DNA from: an uncultured Saprospiraceae bacterium | Lineage (GTDB): Bacteria; Bacteroidota; Bacteroidia; Chitinophagales; Saprospiraceae | Direction: 5' to 3' | Assembly (NCBI GenBank): GCA_937951615.1 | Contig: CALFBH010000011.1 | Span: 1-64,000, forward strand | DNA length: 64,000 bases | Part shown: positions 26,145 to 33,934 of the stretch, one piece after another | Layout of the letters: the number at the start of each line of letters is the position of its first letter | Position numbering within the stretch: position 1 is the stretch's first letter | Notes under the pieces: model-generated | Seen by the model: the letters and a program-made list of their open reading frames with translations, nothing else | What the model was told of the DNA's origin: nothing | Database searches by the model: none | Made by a program: the position numbers and the translations under genes

Positions 26145-26492
26145 ATGTTTAAATTATTTTCACAAGGAGGTCCCTTATTCATGGGGATTCTTACGCTTAT
26201 TTTACTTTCTCTTTTAGCTGTTTTCGTGAGGTCTATTATGAAGAAAGGAGACGAGAAACAAATCAATCAGTCGATACAATGGTTGAAATCAATAGGAACC
26301 TTAGGTTTAGTTGTTGGTATCTTCGGTCAATTAATAGGGCTGTTTAGCGCGTTTTCAGTAATGGAAGTTTCGCAAGTTTCGCCAACCATTCTAGCCGGTG
26401 GCTTGAAAGTTTCTTTGATTACTACGCTTTATGGCTTATTGATTTATATTATATATTTGCTGTGTTCGATGATTTTGAAGCGTATTCAGTAA
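26145..26492 (+). CDS. Small MotA/TolQ/ExbB-like membrane protein
   Basis: Membrane protein of 115 residues with three predicted helices: about 11-32, 52-75 and 85-111. The central part, GTLGLVVGIFGQLIGLFSAF and then LAGGLKVSLITTLYGLLIYI, matches the conserved core of the MotA/TolQ/ExbB proton-channel family, in which five subunits surround a dimer of ExbD/TolR-like proteins. It is about half the usual length, lacking the large cytoplasmic loop. No ExbD/TolR gene is adjacent, so it may act alone or with a distant partner. Role inferred from fold only. Confidence 0.75.
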   Translation: MFKLFSQGGPLFMGILTLILLSLLAVFVRSIMKKGDEKQINQSIQWLKSIGTLGLVVGIFGQLIGLFSAFSVMEVSQVSPTILAGGLKVSLITTLYGLLIYIIYLLCSMILKRIQ

Positions 26493-26587
26493 GTTTTTTA
26501 CAGGTGATTTGATTTTTTCTTTACCATCTGTTTAAAATTTTAATTTGACCGGTCGATGGATGTATTTTAATTAAAAAACGGGCCTAA

Positions 26588-26622
26588 AAAAGACCCATTA
26601 ACAAGTTAACGAGTCTTTTAAA
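26588..26622. terminator. Bidirectional hairpin terminator after the cold-shock gene
   Basis: Nested arms AAAAGAC / GTCTTTT and TTAAC-AA-GTTAA (26588-26619), flanked by A and T runs on both sides, so it can work for the minus-strand cold-shock gene and for plus-strand transcription from the 26145 gene. Confidence 0.75.
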
Positions 26623-26644
26623 TTTTATAATTTAAGTCTTGGTA

Positions 26645-26839
26645 TTATTGCACCTTGACATTCACTGCATTCAATCCTTTTTTTCCTTCTTCAACATCGT
26701 AAGAGACCTTGTCTCCTTCAGTAATTGAAATACCGTTTAATCCATTTACATGAACAAAGATATCTTTTCCTGCGTCATCTGGTGTAATAAATCCAAATCC
26801 TTTGTCGTTGTTAAAAAACTTTACTGTACCGTTACTCAT
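26645..26839 (-). CDS. Cold-shock domain protein (CspA family)
   Basis: Single cold-shock domain of 64 residues, an RNA/ssDNA-binding beta barrel. RNP1 (KGFGFIT) lies at residues 13-19 and RNP2 (DIFVHV) at about 26-31, with VKFFNNDKGFGF in the expected register. It is likely an RNA chaperone. The 5' region is long and AT-rich (nearest upstream gene start 900 bp away), compatible with a regulated leader, but I saw no specific thermosensor structure. A hairpin terminator follows. Confidence 0.94.
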   Translation of the reverse strand: MSNGTVKFFNNDKGFGFITPDDAGKDIFVHVNGLNGISITEGDKVSYDVEEGKKGLNAVNVKVQ

Positions 26840-27001
26840 TATTAATATTTTAATGTAAATAGGCAGGATATAAAATTAATATCCTCACCATAATGGTAAT
26901 AAACAACTTATTAATGTATATAACACCAAATTTTTACATTTTTATCCTAATAACACAGTAAATTAGCACAAAAAAGGGGTTTTGGCAATAGACTTCGCTT
27001 A

Positions 27002-27049
27002 AATGCACGAATTATGGACGAATAATAATCCGTGAAAGATTCGTGCATT
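27002..27049. repeat. Inverted repeat AATGCACGAAT / ATTCGTGCATT
   Basis: Perfect 11-bp arms at 27002-27012 and 27039-27049 around a 26-bp loop. Similar ATTCGTGCATTCGTGG strings recur in intergenic DNA of other genomes (recalled, not checked). Confidence 0.7.
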
Positions 27050-27088
27050 CGTGGCTAAAATGTACACGTCATGCTTTTGTGTAACAAA

Positions 27089-27117
27089 AAAACCAGCACA
27101 CATAGTATGCTGGTTTT
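27089..27117 (-). terminator. Strong intrinsic terminator, minus strand
   Basis: Perfect 10-bp arms AAAACCAGCA and TGCTGGTTTT with a 9-nt loop. On the minus strand the stem is followed by an unbroken T run (complement of A at 27086-27092). It ends a transcript coming from the right, in which no clear gene was found. Confidence 0.75.
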
Positions 27118-27757
27118 ATATTTTTTAAACAGAGAATATTGATGCACAAGAATCGCTCATCTTTAATCTTAATCCTCGTTATTGTTGTATTTCAATTGCT
27201 TGTTGTGTAACATCTGTTTTGCAAAAATGCACTTGGATGTTTGAACACCTATAGAAACGAGAATTATTTCCTGTTTTTTCTATTTTTCGGCAAAAGACTT
27301 GGGTCTTCTGCCGGTAAACTTGCTGGTGGACTCATAAGACCTCTTGTTTATAAAGAATAAATTTAATTCATCTTTTTGTGCTTCATTTCGCATAGTATGA
27401 TAGGATAGTTTTTTATTTTTTTCTTAAAAAAACCCACTATGCTGTGGTAGAGAATAGTGATTTACAAAGAAAATGAAGTACAAAAAAATTAGACTTGAAT
27501 ATTTATTTATCCTTTGATTAATAATTATATTACAATGATATGGGTATTTTGTTTAAAAAGCAAATTTTAGAATAAAAACTTGTATAAAAATTTAAAAACA
27601 ATATTTAAAACCGCTTTTTTGATTAAATGCCATTTAATAAATGGTATTTGATTTCTGATTGAAATCGGTCACAAGCAACTGGCAATTCTCTTAAAAAGAC
27701 TGTATCTTTCAGGGTGAAATATTTATATAAATAAATATCTGATTTAAAAGCACTGTT

Positions 27758-28852
27758 ATGAGCATACACACATTTACTACTTTATTATTGGCTTGTTTTA
27801 TGTCTAGTCTTTACGGGCAGATTCAGTTGCTCAATGATGAATTTGACCGCGCTGCTACCTTGAATGCCAATTGGCTCAATATTAATGATACTGAAAACTG
27901 GGGAGCAGAACAGCTTGAAGTACATGACATCAATACATCGGAAGCGGGGCATTTATATATGATGCCATACACAAGTTCCTGGTATCAGAATTATAGGGGG
28001 ACTTTGTTGTATCGGCTCGTTGGGCAGGATTTTGTTTTTACGACTGAAATTACTGCAACGAATCGGGCAGGCAATAATATTCCCGGACCTTCCTATTCGC
28101 TTGCCGGTATTATGGTGCGCAGCCCGCGCGATTTTCCTAATGGCGCACTGAGTGACTGGGCACCTGGGGACGAGAACTATATTTTCTTATCTACTGGTTT
28201 TGCGAGTGGCGGGACTGGCCCGCATCTTGAAGTCAAAACTACGACGAACAGCAATTCCAGTCTTGGCATCACTGGAATTTCTACGTCTACTAATGTACAA
28301 ATAAGAGTTGCGCGAGTTGATGATGAGATTATTTTACTTTATCGACTCCCCGGAGAAAGCTGGGTGCTTCATCAGCGTTATATACGACCCGATTTTCCTG
28401 ATGAAATTCAGGTGGGTTTTGTCACTTATACCGACTGGCAAAAAGTGAATAACTATGATCCGTTTTTTCAAAACAGCAATGTACTCAATAGCAACCTGAA
28501 TCCTGACCCTTCGCCTGGCACGCCATTTAGTCCCGACTTAATCGGTCGCTTTGATTTTGGTCGCTTTGATGATATTCCTGCCGGGCTTCCTGCGGTGATT
28601 GGAACTGCTTCGAATGCTGATATTTTGGCTTTTTTGTCTTACGATTCTGTTCCGTTTTGTCCGCTAAATCTGCACATCACAAATCCTATAGCTAATGGAA
28701 ATATTGTTTTTGCGAAAGCAGAAAATGCGATTACTGCAGAAAATGCAATCAGTGAGAGTGCGGAAGTTCGATATCAGGCAGGGAATAGTGTGGAGTTGCA
28801 AATGGGGTTTCGGACAGATAGTAGTGTTGATTTTTCTATTGAAATTGAGTGA
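27758..28852 (+). CDS. Secreted concanavalin-like protein with 3-strand C-terminal domain
   Basis: Protein of 364 residues with a signal peptide (about 1-20, ending SSLYG). Residues 21-230 resemble the DUF1349/concanavalin-like fold of glycoside-hydrolase accessory domains (LLNDEFDRAATLNANWLNIN, SYSLAGIMVRSPRDFP, WAPGDENYIFLSTGF, VGFVTYTDW). The C-terminal 60 residues (NAISESAEVRYQAGNSVELQMGF ... VDFSIEIE) match the pattern V.Y.AG..V.L..GF....V.F...I also found at the ends of the 33785 and 50215 genes. No IYPNP sorting motif. Carbohydrate binding is plausible, not shown. It stands alone on the plus strand. Confidence 0.75.
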   Translation: MSIHTFTTLLLACFMSSLYGQIQLLNDEFDRAATLNANWLNINDTENWGAEQLEVHDINTSEAGHLYMMPYTSSWYQNYRGTLLYRLVGQDFVFTTEITATNRAGNNIPGPSYSLAGIMVRSPRDFPNGALSDWAPGDENYIFLSTGFASGGTGPHLEVKTTTNSNSSLGITGISTSTNVQIRVARVDDEIILLYRLPGESWVLHQRYIRPDFPDEIQVGFVTYTDWQKVNNYDPFFQNSNVLNSNLNPDPSPGTPFSPDLIGRFDFGRFDDIPAGLPAVIGTASNADILAFLSYDSVPFCPLNLHITNPIANGNIVFAKAENAITAENAISESAEVRYQAGNSVELQMGFRTDSSVDFSIEIE

Positions 28853-28889
28853 TTTGAGGGAGCAAATTTTTTAGGAATAGATTAGCCAG

Positions 28890-28965
28890 TACGATAGTGA
28901 GTAGATGAATGAATGAGTAAATGTAGAAGTATTCATTCATTCTCTCATTCTCTCTTTCAATCATT
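28890..28965. repeat. GAATGA-word quasi-palindrome
   Basis: GATGAATGAATGAGTAAATG on the left and CATTCATTCTCTCATTCTC on the right of a short loop, between convergent genes. Likely serves as a two-way terminator. Confidence 0.65.
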
Positions 28966-30153
28966 CTCTCCTTCCTTAGACATTAATGCCATCAAGCCCA
29001 ATATAGGACCTATTGCCAATAAAGCATAAATGCTATTTGAATCAGTCAGTGCGTGCATGATAGAAATGAGTTGAATGCTGATAATTGTGATGAAAAAACC
29101 AATAGAAGTAACGATGGTAAGTGCTGTCCCTTTTATTTCGGGAACGGCATTTTGAGCAACGAGTGTTGAAAAAAGTGGGGAGTCTGCGATAACGACTATT
29201 CCCCAGAATAATAGAAAGGCAATAAACAAATTTTCAATATCGACAGCAAATATAAATGGGGATATAAAGCAACAAAGACAGGACAGGAATAAGGCTGCAA
29301 ATGCTGTTCGTTTAACACCTATCCGCTCAGAAATATATCCACCAAGTACGCAAGCCAATCCACCAATACCTATAATAAGGAAGGACAAAATAGGAATATT
29401 AAAGTTGGTCTGCGGGTGTATCTTATTATAGGTTTCCAGCATTACAGGGACAAAAGCCCAAAAGGCATAGAGTTCCCACATGTGTCCGAAATATCCAAAT
29501 GCTGCGGCACGAAATTTTTTGTCTCGAAAAACCCTGAAAAAAGCAGATAAATCTACGCCTTTGCCCGGTTTTCTATATGGGCCATTAGGGACTAAGAGCA
29601 CCATCAACAAACCACCGATTACAGCAAGTGATGAAGTCGTTGTGAGTACTGATGTCCATAGAAAAGTATCCGTTGCTCCTTTCAATAAATGAGGAAAAGC
29701 CGTACCCAATACCAATGCGCCGACTAAAAAGCCAAGCGATTTTCCAAGCCCTTTTTCATAATAATCGGTGGCTATTTTCATTCCAACCGGATAGATGCCT
29801 GCCAGGAAGAAACCAGTCATAAATCTAAGTAATAGAAGGCTTGTTAGACTGTTGCCTTCCCATATTACGCCTAGATTGAATAAGGCGCCAAGCACCGCAC
29901 TCAGGAAGAATACTTTTGAGGGAGAAAAGCGATCTGCGATGGTTAGTACCGCAAAGATTAGGGTGCCTATAATAAAACCAAATTGAACGGCAGAGGTGAG
30001 GTGTCCTAAAGCACTACTGTTGAGACCGAAACTGCTGACGAGGTCGCTCATTACGCTATTTCCTGCAAACCAAAGTGAGGTACAACAGAATTGAGAGATG
30101 ACGATTACTGGAAGGATTCGAGCATGTTGGGGATTTACCCTTAGTTTGTTCAT
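28957..30153 (-). CDS. MFS transporter
   Basis: Inner-membrane carrier of 398 residues with about 12 predicted helices in two six-helix halves. The loop between helices 2 and 3 contains ADRFSPSKVFF, and that between helices 8 and 9 GGYISERIGVKRTAF, the repeated D-R-x-G/S-x-(K/R) major facilitator signature. NSVMSDLVSSFGLNSSALGHL and WALVP-like segments resemble the CynX/NimT and YfkF-type branch, but the substrate is unknown. It starts 8 bp after the M23 lipoprotein gene on the same strand, so the two are probably one transcription unit. Confidence 0.87.
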   Translation of the reverse strand: MNKLRVNPQHARILPVIVISQFCCTSLWFAGNSVMSDLVSSFGLNSSALGHLTSAVQFGFIIGTLIFAVLTIADRFSPSKVFFLSAVLGALFNLGVIWEGNSLTSLLLLRFMTGFFLAGIYPVGMKIATDYYEKGLGKSLGFLVGALVLGTAFPHLLKGATDTFLWTSVLTTTSSLAVIGGLLMVLLVPNGPYRKPGKGVDLSAFFRVFRDKKFRAAAFGYFGHMWELYAFWAFVPVMLETYNKIHPQTNFNIPILSFLIIGIGGLACVLGGYISERIGVKRTAFAALFLSCLCCFISPFIFAVDIENLFIAFLLFWGIVVIADSPLFSTLVAQNAVPEIKGTALTIVTSIGFFITIISIQLISIMHALTDSNSIYALLAIGPILGLMALMSKEGEND

Positions 30154-30161
30154 CTCTAGTC

Positions 30162-30794
30162 TTATTGAATCTTTCGATTCGATTTAATAAATTTTGTCGG
30201 GTCTAAAAAGCCAGTTGTATTTGAACTGTATCCTCCGCCAAGGGGCATTCCTACTGAATCTCGTATTTCTAAGTGGAGGTGCGCATAATAAGCGCCATCT
30301 GCATTGCCAATCGTTCCTATTTGTAGACCTTTCTTGACGGGCTGATTTTGTTGAACCATTATCGTGTCGCAGTGGGCGTAGATTGACTCGTAGTATTTTG
30401 CCTTGAGCTGCGGATTATAATGGACTATTCTGATGACATTCCCCCAGCCTGCGCCTTCGTATTTTGCCTGTGTTATTATGCCATGCGCAATGCTGTAAAT
30501 GGGATCGCCGAGGTCAGAGTTTCCTCCAGTTACTGCATTCCAGTCATCACCGAGGTGATTGTTTTCCTTAAATGGCTGCGCATTATAATATCCATTTGCA
30601 TTCGGTTTGCCAATTGGGAAATCAAATCCATCTGCTACGAATATTGGGTTTTGGGTGAAAAAATCTTCCAGAGAATGATTCTTTTCTACGACAGAACTCG
30701 TGCTTACATTTTCTTTGGTCTCTGATTTTGAGCTTTCATGGCATGCGGACAGCATGACAACTAGGCTTAGGATGAAGATACAGTGTTCTGGCAT
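30162..30794 (-). CDS. M23 family metallopeptidase lipoprotein
   Basis: Lipoprotein of 210 residues: lipobox VVMLSAC with the modified Cys at residue 18, followed by a Ser/Lys/Glu linker. The M23 domain has the first metal pair in NNHLGDDW (HxxxD) near 79-85 and the second in YYAHLHLEIRD (HxH) near 168-178, with GWGNVIRIVH and GLQIGTIGNADG as supporting strands. Both sites look intact, so it could be an active peptidoglycan or glycyl endopeptidase at the outer or inner membrane. It is the first gene of a two-gene unit with the MFS carrier. Confidence 0.9.
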   Translation of the reverse strand: MPEHCIFILSLVVMLSACHESSKSETKENVSTSSVVEKNHSLEDFFTQNPIFVADGFDFPIGKPNANGYYNAQPFKENNHLGDDWNAVTGGNSDLGDPIYSIAHGIITQAKYEGAGWGNVIRIVHYNPQLKAKYYESIYAHCDTIMVQQNQPVKKGLQIGTIGNADGAYYAHLHLEIRDSVGMPLGGGYSSNTTGFLDPTKFIKSNRKIQ

Positions 30795-30869
30795 GTTTTA
30801 AAAGTAGTAAATTTCATTCAATTATTAAGGAAACATAATACAAAAGTCATAGGATGTGGACATAAAAAT

Positions 30870-30905
30870 ACCGCAAAGCGATAAAAATCGCCCTGCGGTC
30901 CATGA
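30870..30905 (-). terminator. Hairpin terminator after the lectin-like gene
   Basis: Arms ACCGCA/TGCGGT and GCGAT/ATCGC with small internal loops and an AAAA turn (30870-30899). On the minus strand it is followed by ATTTTTATG. It shares its layout and flanking words (CCATGAG, ATAAAAAT) with the terminator at 32606-32635. Confidence 0.7.
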
Positions 30906-30934
30906 GGGAGGAGGTAACCTTTTAATATCTGTTC

Positions 30935-32263
30935 TTATCTTAGGGATTCAGTGATTTTATAAGTTGCTTTACCGTCAATCAGTATATTTTTGGTGTGCAA
31001 ATCCAGTTGGATTTTCATGCCACCGCGCGTCTTGTCAATCAGATAAACCGACCATTGGTCTCTGCCTGTTTCGTCGAAAGACCATTTTTTCTTTCCTGAT
31101 GCGTCAAATTCGTGCCATTTAATACCGTTTTGCGAAAAGCTGCCCTTTTCATAGTTCACTGTTTTTACATTGAGTCCATTTGTGACAACACTTGCATCGG
31201 TAATATCGTAATAAGGCTTGCCGTCTATCTTCACTTTTTTCTGCCATGCATCTAAGGCAATTTTCATGTTGTCACGACTCTTATCGACCAAATAAATCGA
31301 CCATTCATCTCTGTGGGTTTCTTCAAATTTCCATTTCAATTTGCCTGCAGCATCATATTCTTCCCATTTTTTCAAAGCTGTTTGTTTGAAGGAACTTGTT
31401 TTGCCTTTATCGTTAAATACGACGGTATTTATATTCGTACCATTGGTAAGGGACTTTGCTTTAGTTATACCATAATAAGGCTTGCCATCTATCTTCACTT
31501 TTTTCTGCCATAAGTCTAGTGCAATTCTCATCCCGCCACGTGACTTATCGATCATATAAACCGACCATTCGTCTCTGCCAGTTTCTTCAAATTGAAACTT
31601 TTTTTTGCCTTTAGCATCGTATTCGCCCCATTTTTTCAAAGAGATTTGTCTAAATACTCCAGTAGACTTGCCAGCATTAAATTCGACCATATTTACATTC
31701 GTGCCCTTCACATTCGGGTCAAGCTGAGGCTTTATTTCTACAATATCCTCTTTTACGGGCTTTATTTTACTCAATTTGGTTAGCTTCCACATCTGCCCAG
31801 AGTAATTCCCCGTCTTGCCCATAAAAGGTGCGTTTTTTCCATCAGAATAGGTGTCTAATGAACGTCCTTCTTTGAGAAAAGAGTTGGTCAGGCGGTAATA
31901 ACCATTGCCGACCGCAGTTAGTTTCCAGTATTGCCCAGAATAATTGCCCGTTTTTCCCATGAAAGGCTTATTGTTCCCATCGGAATAAGTGTCTAGTGAA
32001 CGGTCGTCTCCTAGAAAAGCATTGGTGAGGCGATAGTAGCCATTGCCAGTTGGGGTGAACTTCCACATCTGTCCGGAGTAACTTCCGGTTTTTCCCATGA
32101 AAGGTTCGTTTTTTCCATTAGAATAGGTGTCTAATGAACGTCCCTCTTTGAGAAAAGAGTTGGTCAGGCGGTAATAATAATTGGGGTCAATATCCTGAGC
32201 ATTTATTGCAAAAGAAACCAGTAAACAAAATGCTATCGTTATTAATAATTTTAGATTTTTCAT
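30935..32263 (-). CDS. Secreted repeat protein: beta-trefoil lectin-like domain plus three C-terminal repeats
   Basis: Protein of 442 residues with signal peptide MKNLKLLITIAFCLLVSFAINA. Residues about 28-162 hold three nearly identical 46-residue repeats (YYRLTNSFLKEGRSLDTYS ... GKTGNYSGQMWKL), whose GQ(M/Y)W resembles the QxW motif of ricin-type beta-trefoils; three repeats make one trefoil. Residues about 180-442 hold three roughly 90-residue repeats (FRQISLKKWGEYDAKGKKKF, FEETGRDEWSVYMIDKSR, ALDLWQKKVKIDGKPYY). The role is probably glycan binding outside the cell. There is no sorting domain of the usual type. Upstream lie three direct repeats matching those before the LytTR regulator gene, and a terminator follows. 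Confidence 0.82.
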   Translation of the reverse strand: MKNLKLLITIAFCLLVSFAINAQDIDPNYYYRLTNSFLKEGRSLDTYSNGKNEPFMGKTGSYSGQMWKFTPTGNGYYRLTNAFLGDDRSLDTYSDGNNKPFMGKTGNYSGQYWKLTAVGNGYYRLTNSFLKEGRSLDTYSDGKNAPFMGKTGNYSGQMWKLTKLSKIKPVKEDIVEIKPQLDPNVKGTNVNMVEFNAGKSTGVFRQISLKKWGEYDAKGKKKFQFEETGRDEWSVYMIDKSRGGMRIALDLWQKKVKIDGKPYYGITKAKSLTNGTNINTVVFNDKGKTSSFKQTALKKWEEYDAAGKLKWKFEETHRDEWSIYLVDKSRDNMKIALDAWQKKVKIDGKPYYDITDASVVTNGLNVKTVNYEKGSFSQNGIKWHEFDASGKKKWSFDETGRDQWSVYLIDKTRGGMKIQLDLHTKNILIDGKATYKITESLR

Positions 32264-32313
32264 GAGTGCTTTGATTTTTATGAATAAGTTTTAAATGATT
32301 AATAATTGTAATG

Positions 32314-32321
32314 CAAAGATG
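32314..32321 (-). promoter_or_regulatory. Degenerate -7 box of the lectin-like gene
   Basis: Minus-strand CATCTTTG, one mismatch to TAnnTTTG. It lies at exactly the same distance from the nearest LytTR-type repeat as CACCTTTA does upstream of the 35236 gene. A weak core of this kind suits activator-dependent transcription. Confidence 0.5.
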
Positions 32322-32351
32322 CCTTGAAAAGCAATGCTATGGGAGAATATG

Positions 32352-32406
32352 TACACGAATGGGTTGTTTTTTGTACATGAACGGGTGTGAAAGCTGCATA
32401 AGTGGA
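32352..32406. promoter_or_regulatory. Three direct repeats (probable LytTR boxes), set 1
   Basis: TACACGAATGGG (32352), TACATGAACGGG (32374) and a weaker TGCATAAGTGGA (32395), starting 22 and 21 bp apart. Two-turn spacing of short direct repeats is the usual binding geometry of LytTR-domain regulators. The set lies about 90 bp upstream of the lectin-like gene. Set 2 (35356-35410) has the same spacing and consensus. Confidence 0.65.
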
Positions 32407-32437
32407 AAATGTAATTTAAATTGATGCACCTGTTTAG

Positions 32438-32586
32438 GTCGATGGTCGGCAGTCCATAGTCCATAGCTGCAATCTTGATTAGCGGTTGGTGGTCGATAGT
32501 CCATAGTCCATAGACAGGACATAAAGAGCATATAGTCGAGTGCCGAAAGGCACTCGACCATCGACCATCGACCATCGACCATCGAC
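32438..32586. repeat. GTCGATG element, copy 2 (inverted relative to copy 1)
   Basis: Same core as 1-236 in reverse complement (CTGCAATCTTGATTAGCGGT and the following GGACATAAAGAGCAT are shared). The same perfect hairpin (32535-32558) follows, then about four CATCGAC words, against about 17 in copy 1. It lies downstream of the M43 protease gene. Confidence 0.9.
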
Positions 32587-32605
32587 TTGTTCTGGAAATA
32601 AAAAT

Positions 32606-32640
32606 GCCACAAGGTGATAAAAATCAACTTGTGGCTCCAT
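32606..32640 (-). terminator. Hairpin terminator after the M43 protease gene
   Basis: Arms GCCACAAG / CTTGTGGC and TGAT / ATCA around AAAA (32606-32635), followed on the minus strand by ATTTTTATT. Flanking and loop words are shared with 30870-30899 while the stem bases differ. Confidence 0.75.
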
Positions 32641-32678
32641 GAGTAAAGTACAATGTCTTTTTATTCTCGGGAGATGAA

Positions 32679-33785
32679 TCAGTTGGGATTACAACCCCCT
32701 AAAGATGCTTTCACAGAAGAACCTGAACTTAATTTAGTTCCTGTTGTAAAATTGATAGTCGTTCCTGCACTAAATTGTACATTAGCGCCTGAATTTACAT
32801 CACCATTACAATTGACCGTTGTATTGGCACTATAAAGCCCGTCCGTTATTGTACCCGTCACTGCAAGTGTAGTATTACAAACGAGCATATTGGGTCCTTT
32901 TGCTCCGAAGCTGAGTTCGGCATGCATTCTATTGCGCTGTTCTACTGAAAAAATACTCCTACATTGATTTCCATAGGACATAATATTAGCGCCATCGGGT
33001 GTATAAATTGCATTTTCACAGTCTCGTGGTACGGTATCACTATAGGTGCAGGTAGAGGTATTATAAACGCTACCTCCGTTATTCAATTTAGGGTCAGCAG
33101 GCGTGTCGCAGCAGAGATCGCCTGCTGTAGCACAATTGCCACCATCTACTTCTTCTTTTGCCGCATTCGGACAAGTAAGATTCGCAGATTGATGCGTATG
33201 CAATAAGTTCAGGCAATGCCCGGCTTCATGCGATATATGTGCTGACCATAGGGCGCTAAATTTCACCTCTGATATTGCCATATAATCATTAGGAATATTA
33301 ATGGCATTGCCCGCAAGAAAACCAAATTCACTCGGCCATACGAATATATCCAACCGGTTGGTGGCACCATATTGTGGATATAGTGTGTCTCTTGTAAATG
33401 GTACATATCTGCTGCTTCCGTCGCTATAAGTACCAACATAACTACCAGTTACATAATTCGAGTTATTAATAAAATTAGTAGGGTCAAGCGTGAATGAGAT
33501 GTTATGTGATGCAAAGTTGGCATTCAGGTAGCCAAGCTGTGTATTAATGTCAGCCACGCTTGGACCTGTTGTCCCATTCGTTTGACGCAGTATATGAAAC
33601 TTGATTCTGATATTGAAACTGGGTGCTTGAAAATTGCTAGCTGCATACTGATTGACCTGCGCTGCTGTGAGTATGTTGGGCCAGTCTGGTGCCGGATCAC
33701 CACAGGCTTGTGATTGTGCCTGAAGTGGATTGCTGCTCCAGAAAACACAGCAAACCAGACTGCTTATTATGATTAAATATTTCAT
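32679..33785 (-). CDS. Secreted M43 (cytophagalysin-type) zinc metalloprotease
   Basis: Protein of 368 residues with a signal peptide (about 1-23). The metzincin site is His186-Glu187-xx-His190-x5-His196 (HEAGHCLNLLH), and the Met-turn is MSYGNQCRSIFS near residue 270, as in pappalysin/cytophagalysin proteases (MEROPS M43). Paired Cys around 205-255 fit the family's disulfides. The C-terminal 60 residues (ITDGLYSANTTVNCNGDVNS ... VQFSAGTTINFTTGTKL ... VKASLGGCN) are the beta-rich end domain also seen in the 27758 and 50215 genes. It probably follows the fibre-like gene in one unit, across a large palindrome. Released protease; target unknown. Confidence 0.9.
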   Translation of the reverse strand: MKYLIIISSLVCCVFWSSNPLQAQSQACGDPAPDWPNILTAAQVNQYAASNFQAPSFNIRIKFHILRQTNGTTGPSVADINTQLGYLNANFASHNISFTLDPTNFINNSNYVTGSYVGTYSDGSSRYVPFTRDTLYPQYGATNRLDIFVWPSEFGFLAGNAINIPNDYMAISEVKFSALWSAHISHEAGHCLNLLHTHQSANLTCPNAAKEEVDGGNCATAGDLCCDTPADPKLNNGGSVYNTSTCTYSDTVPRDCENAIYTPDGANIMSYGNQCRSIFSVEQRNRMHAELSFGAKGPNMLVCNTTLAVTGTITDGLYSANTTVNCNGDVNSGANVQFSAGTTINFTTGTKLSSGSSVKASLGGCNPN

Positions 33786-33815
33786 GATATTAAGTTTTGG
33801 AATCGCCTACTAATT

Positions 33816-33881
33816 CTCCCGTTCGTTTGCTTCACAAAAGCGGCGGGTTTAAACCCGCCGCTTTTGTGAAGCAAACGGGAG
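33816..33881. repeat. Near-perfect palindrome, CAAAAGCGG family (copy 1)
   Basis: Left arm CTCCCGTTCGTTTGCTTCAC then AAAAGCGGCGGGTTT; the right arm is its complement except for a 4-nt bulge (66 bp in total). It lies between the tail-fibre-like gene and the M43 protease gene on the same strand. A related palindrome is at 52491-52555. Confidence 0.9.
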
Positions 33882-33934
33882 TAGCAAGCTAAAATTCAAT
33901 TATAAATCTATTTCAGAATAAAATCTTGAATGAC

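Larger units (their letters stand above)
26840..27757. other. Gene-free 0.9-kb interval with structured sites
   Basis: No convincing coding region. Contents: an inverted repeat at 27002-27049; a strong hairpin terminator at 27089-27117; a GC-richer hairpin CGGCA/TGCCG with AGAC/GTCT at 27288-27313; and on the minus strand a 37-codon frame from 27393 that stops at a TAG (27280), is open for another 36 codons in the same frame and stops again at 27169. The rest (27400-27757) is very AT-rich. Confidence 0.6.

Noticed and set aside
32291-32627. Minus ORFs of 94 and 96 codons
   Set aside because: They run through the second GTCGATG element and the LytTR-type repeats; no protein features.
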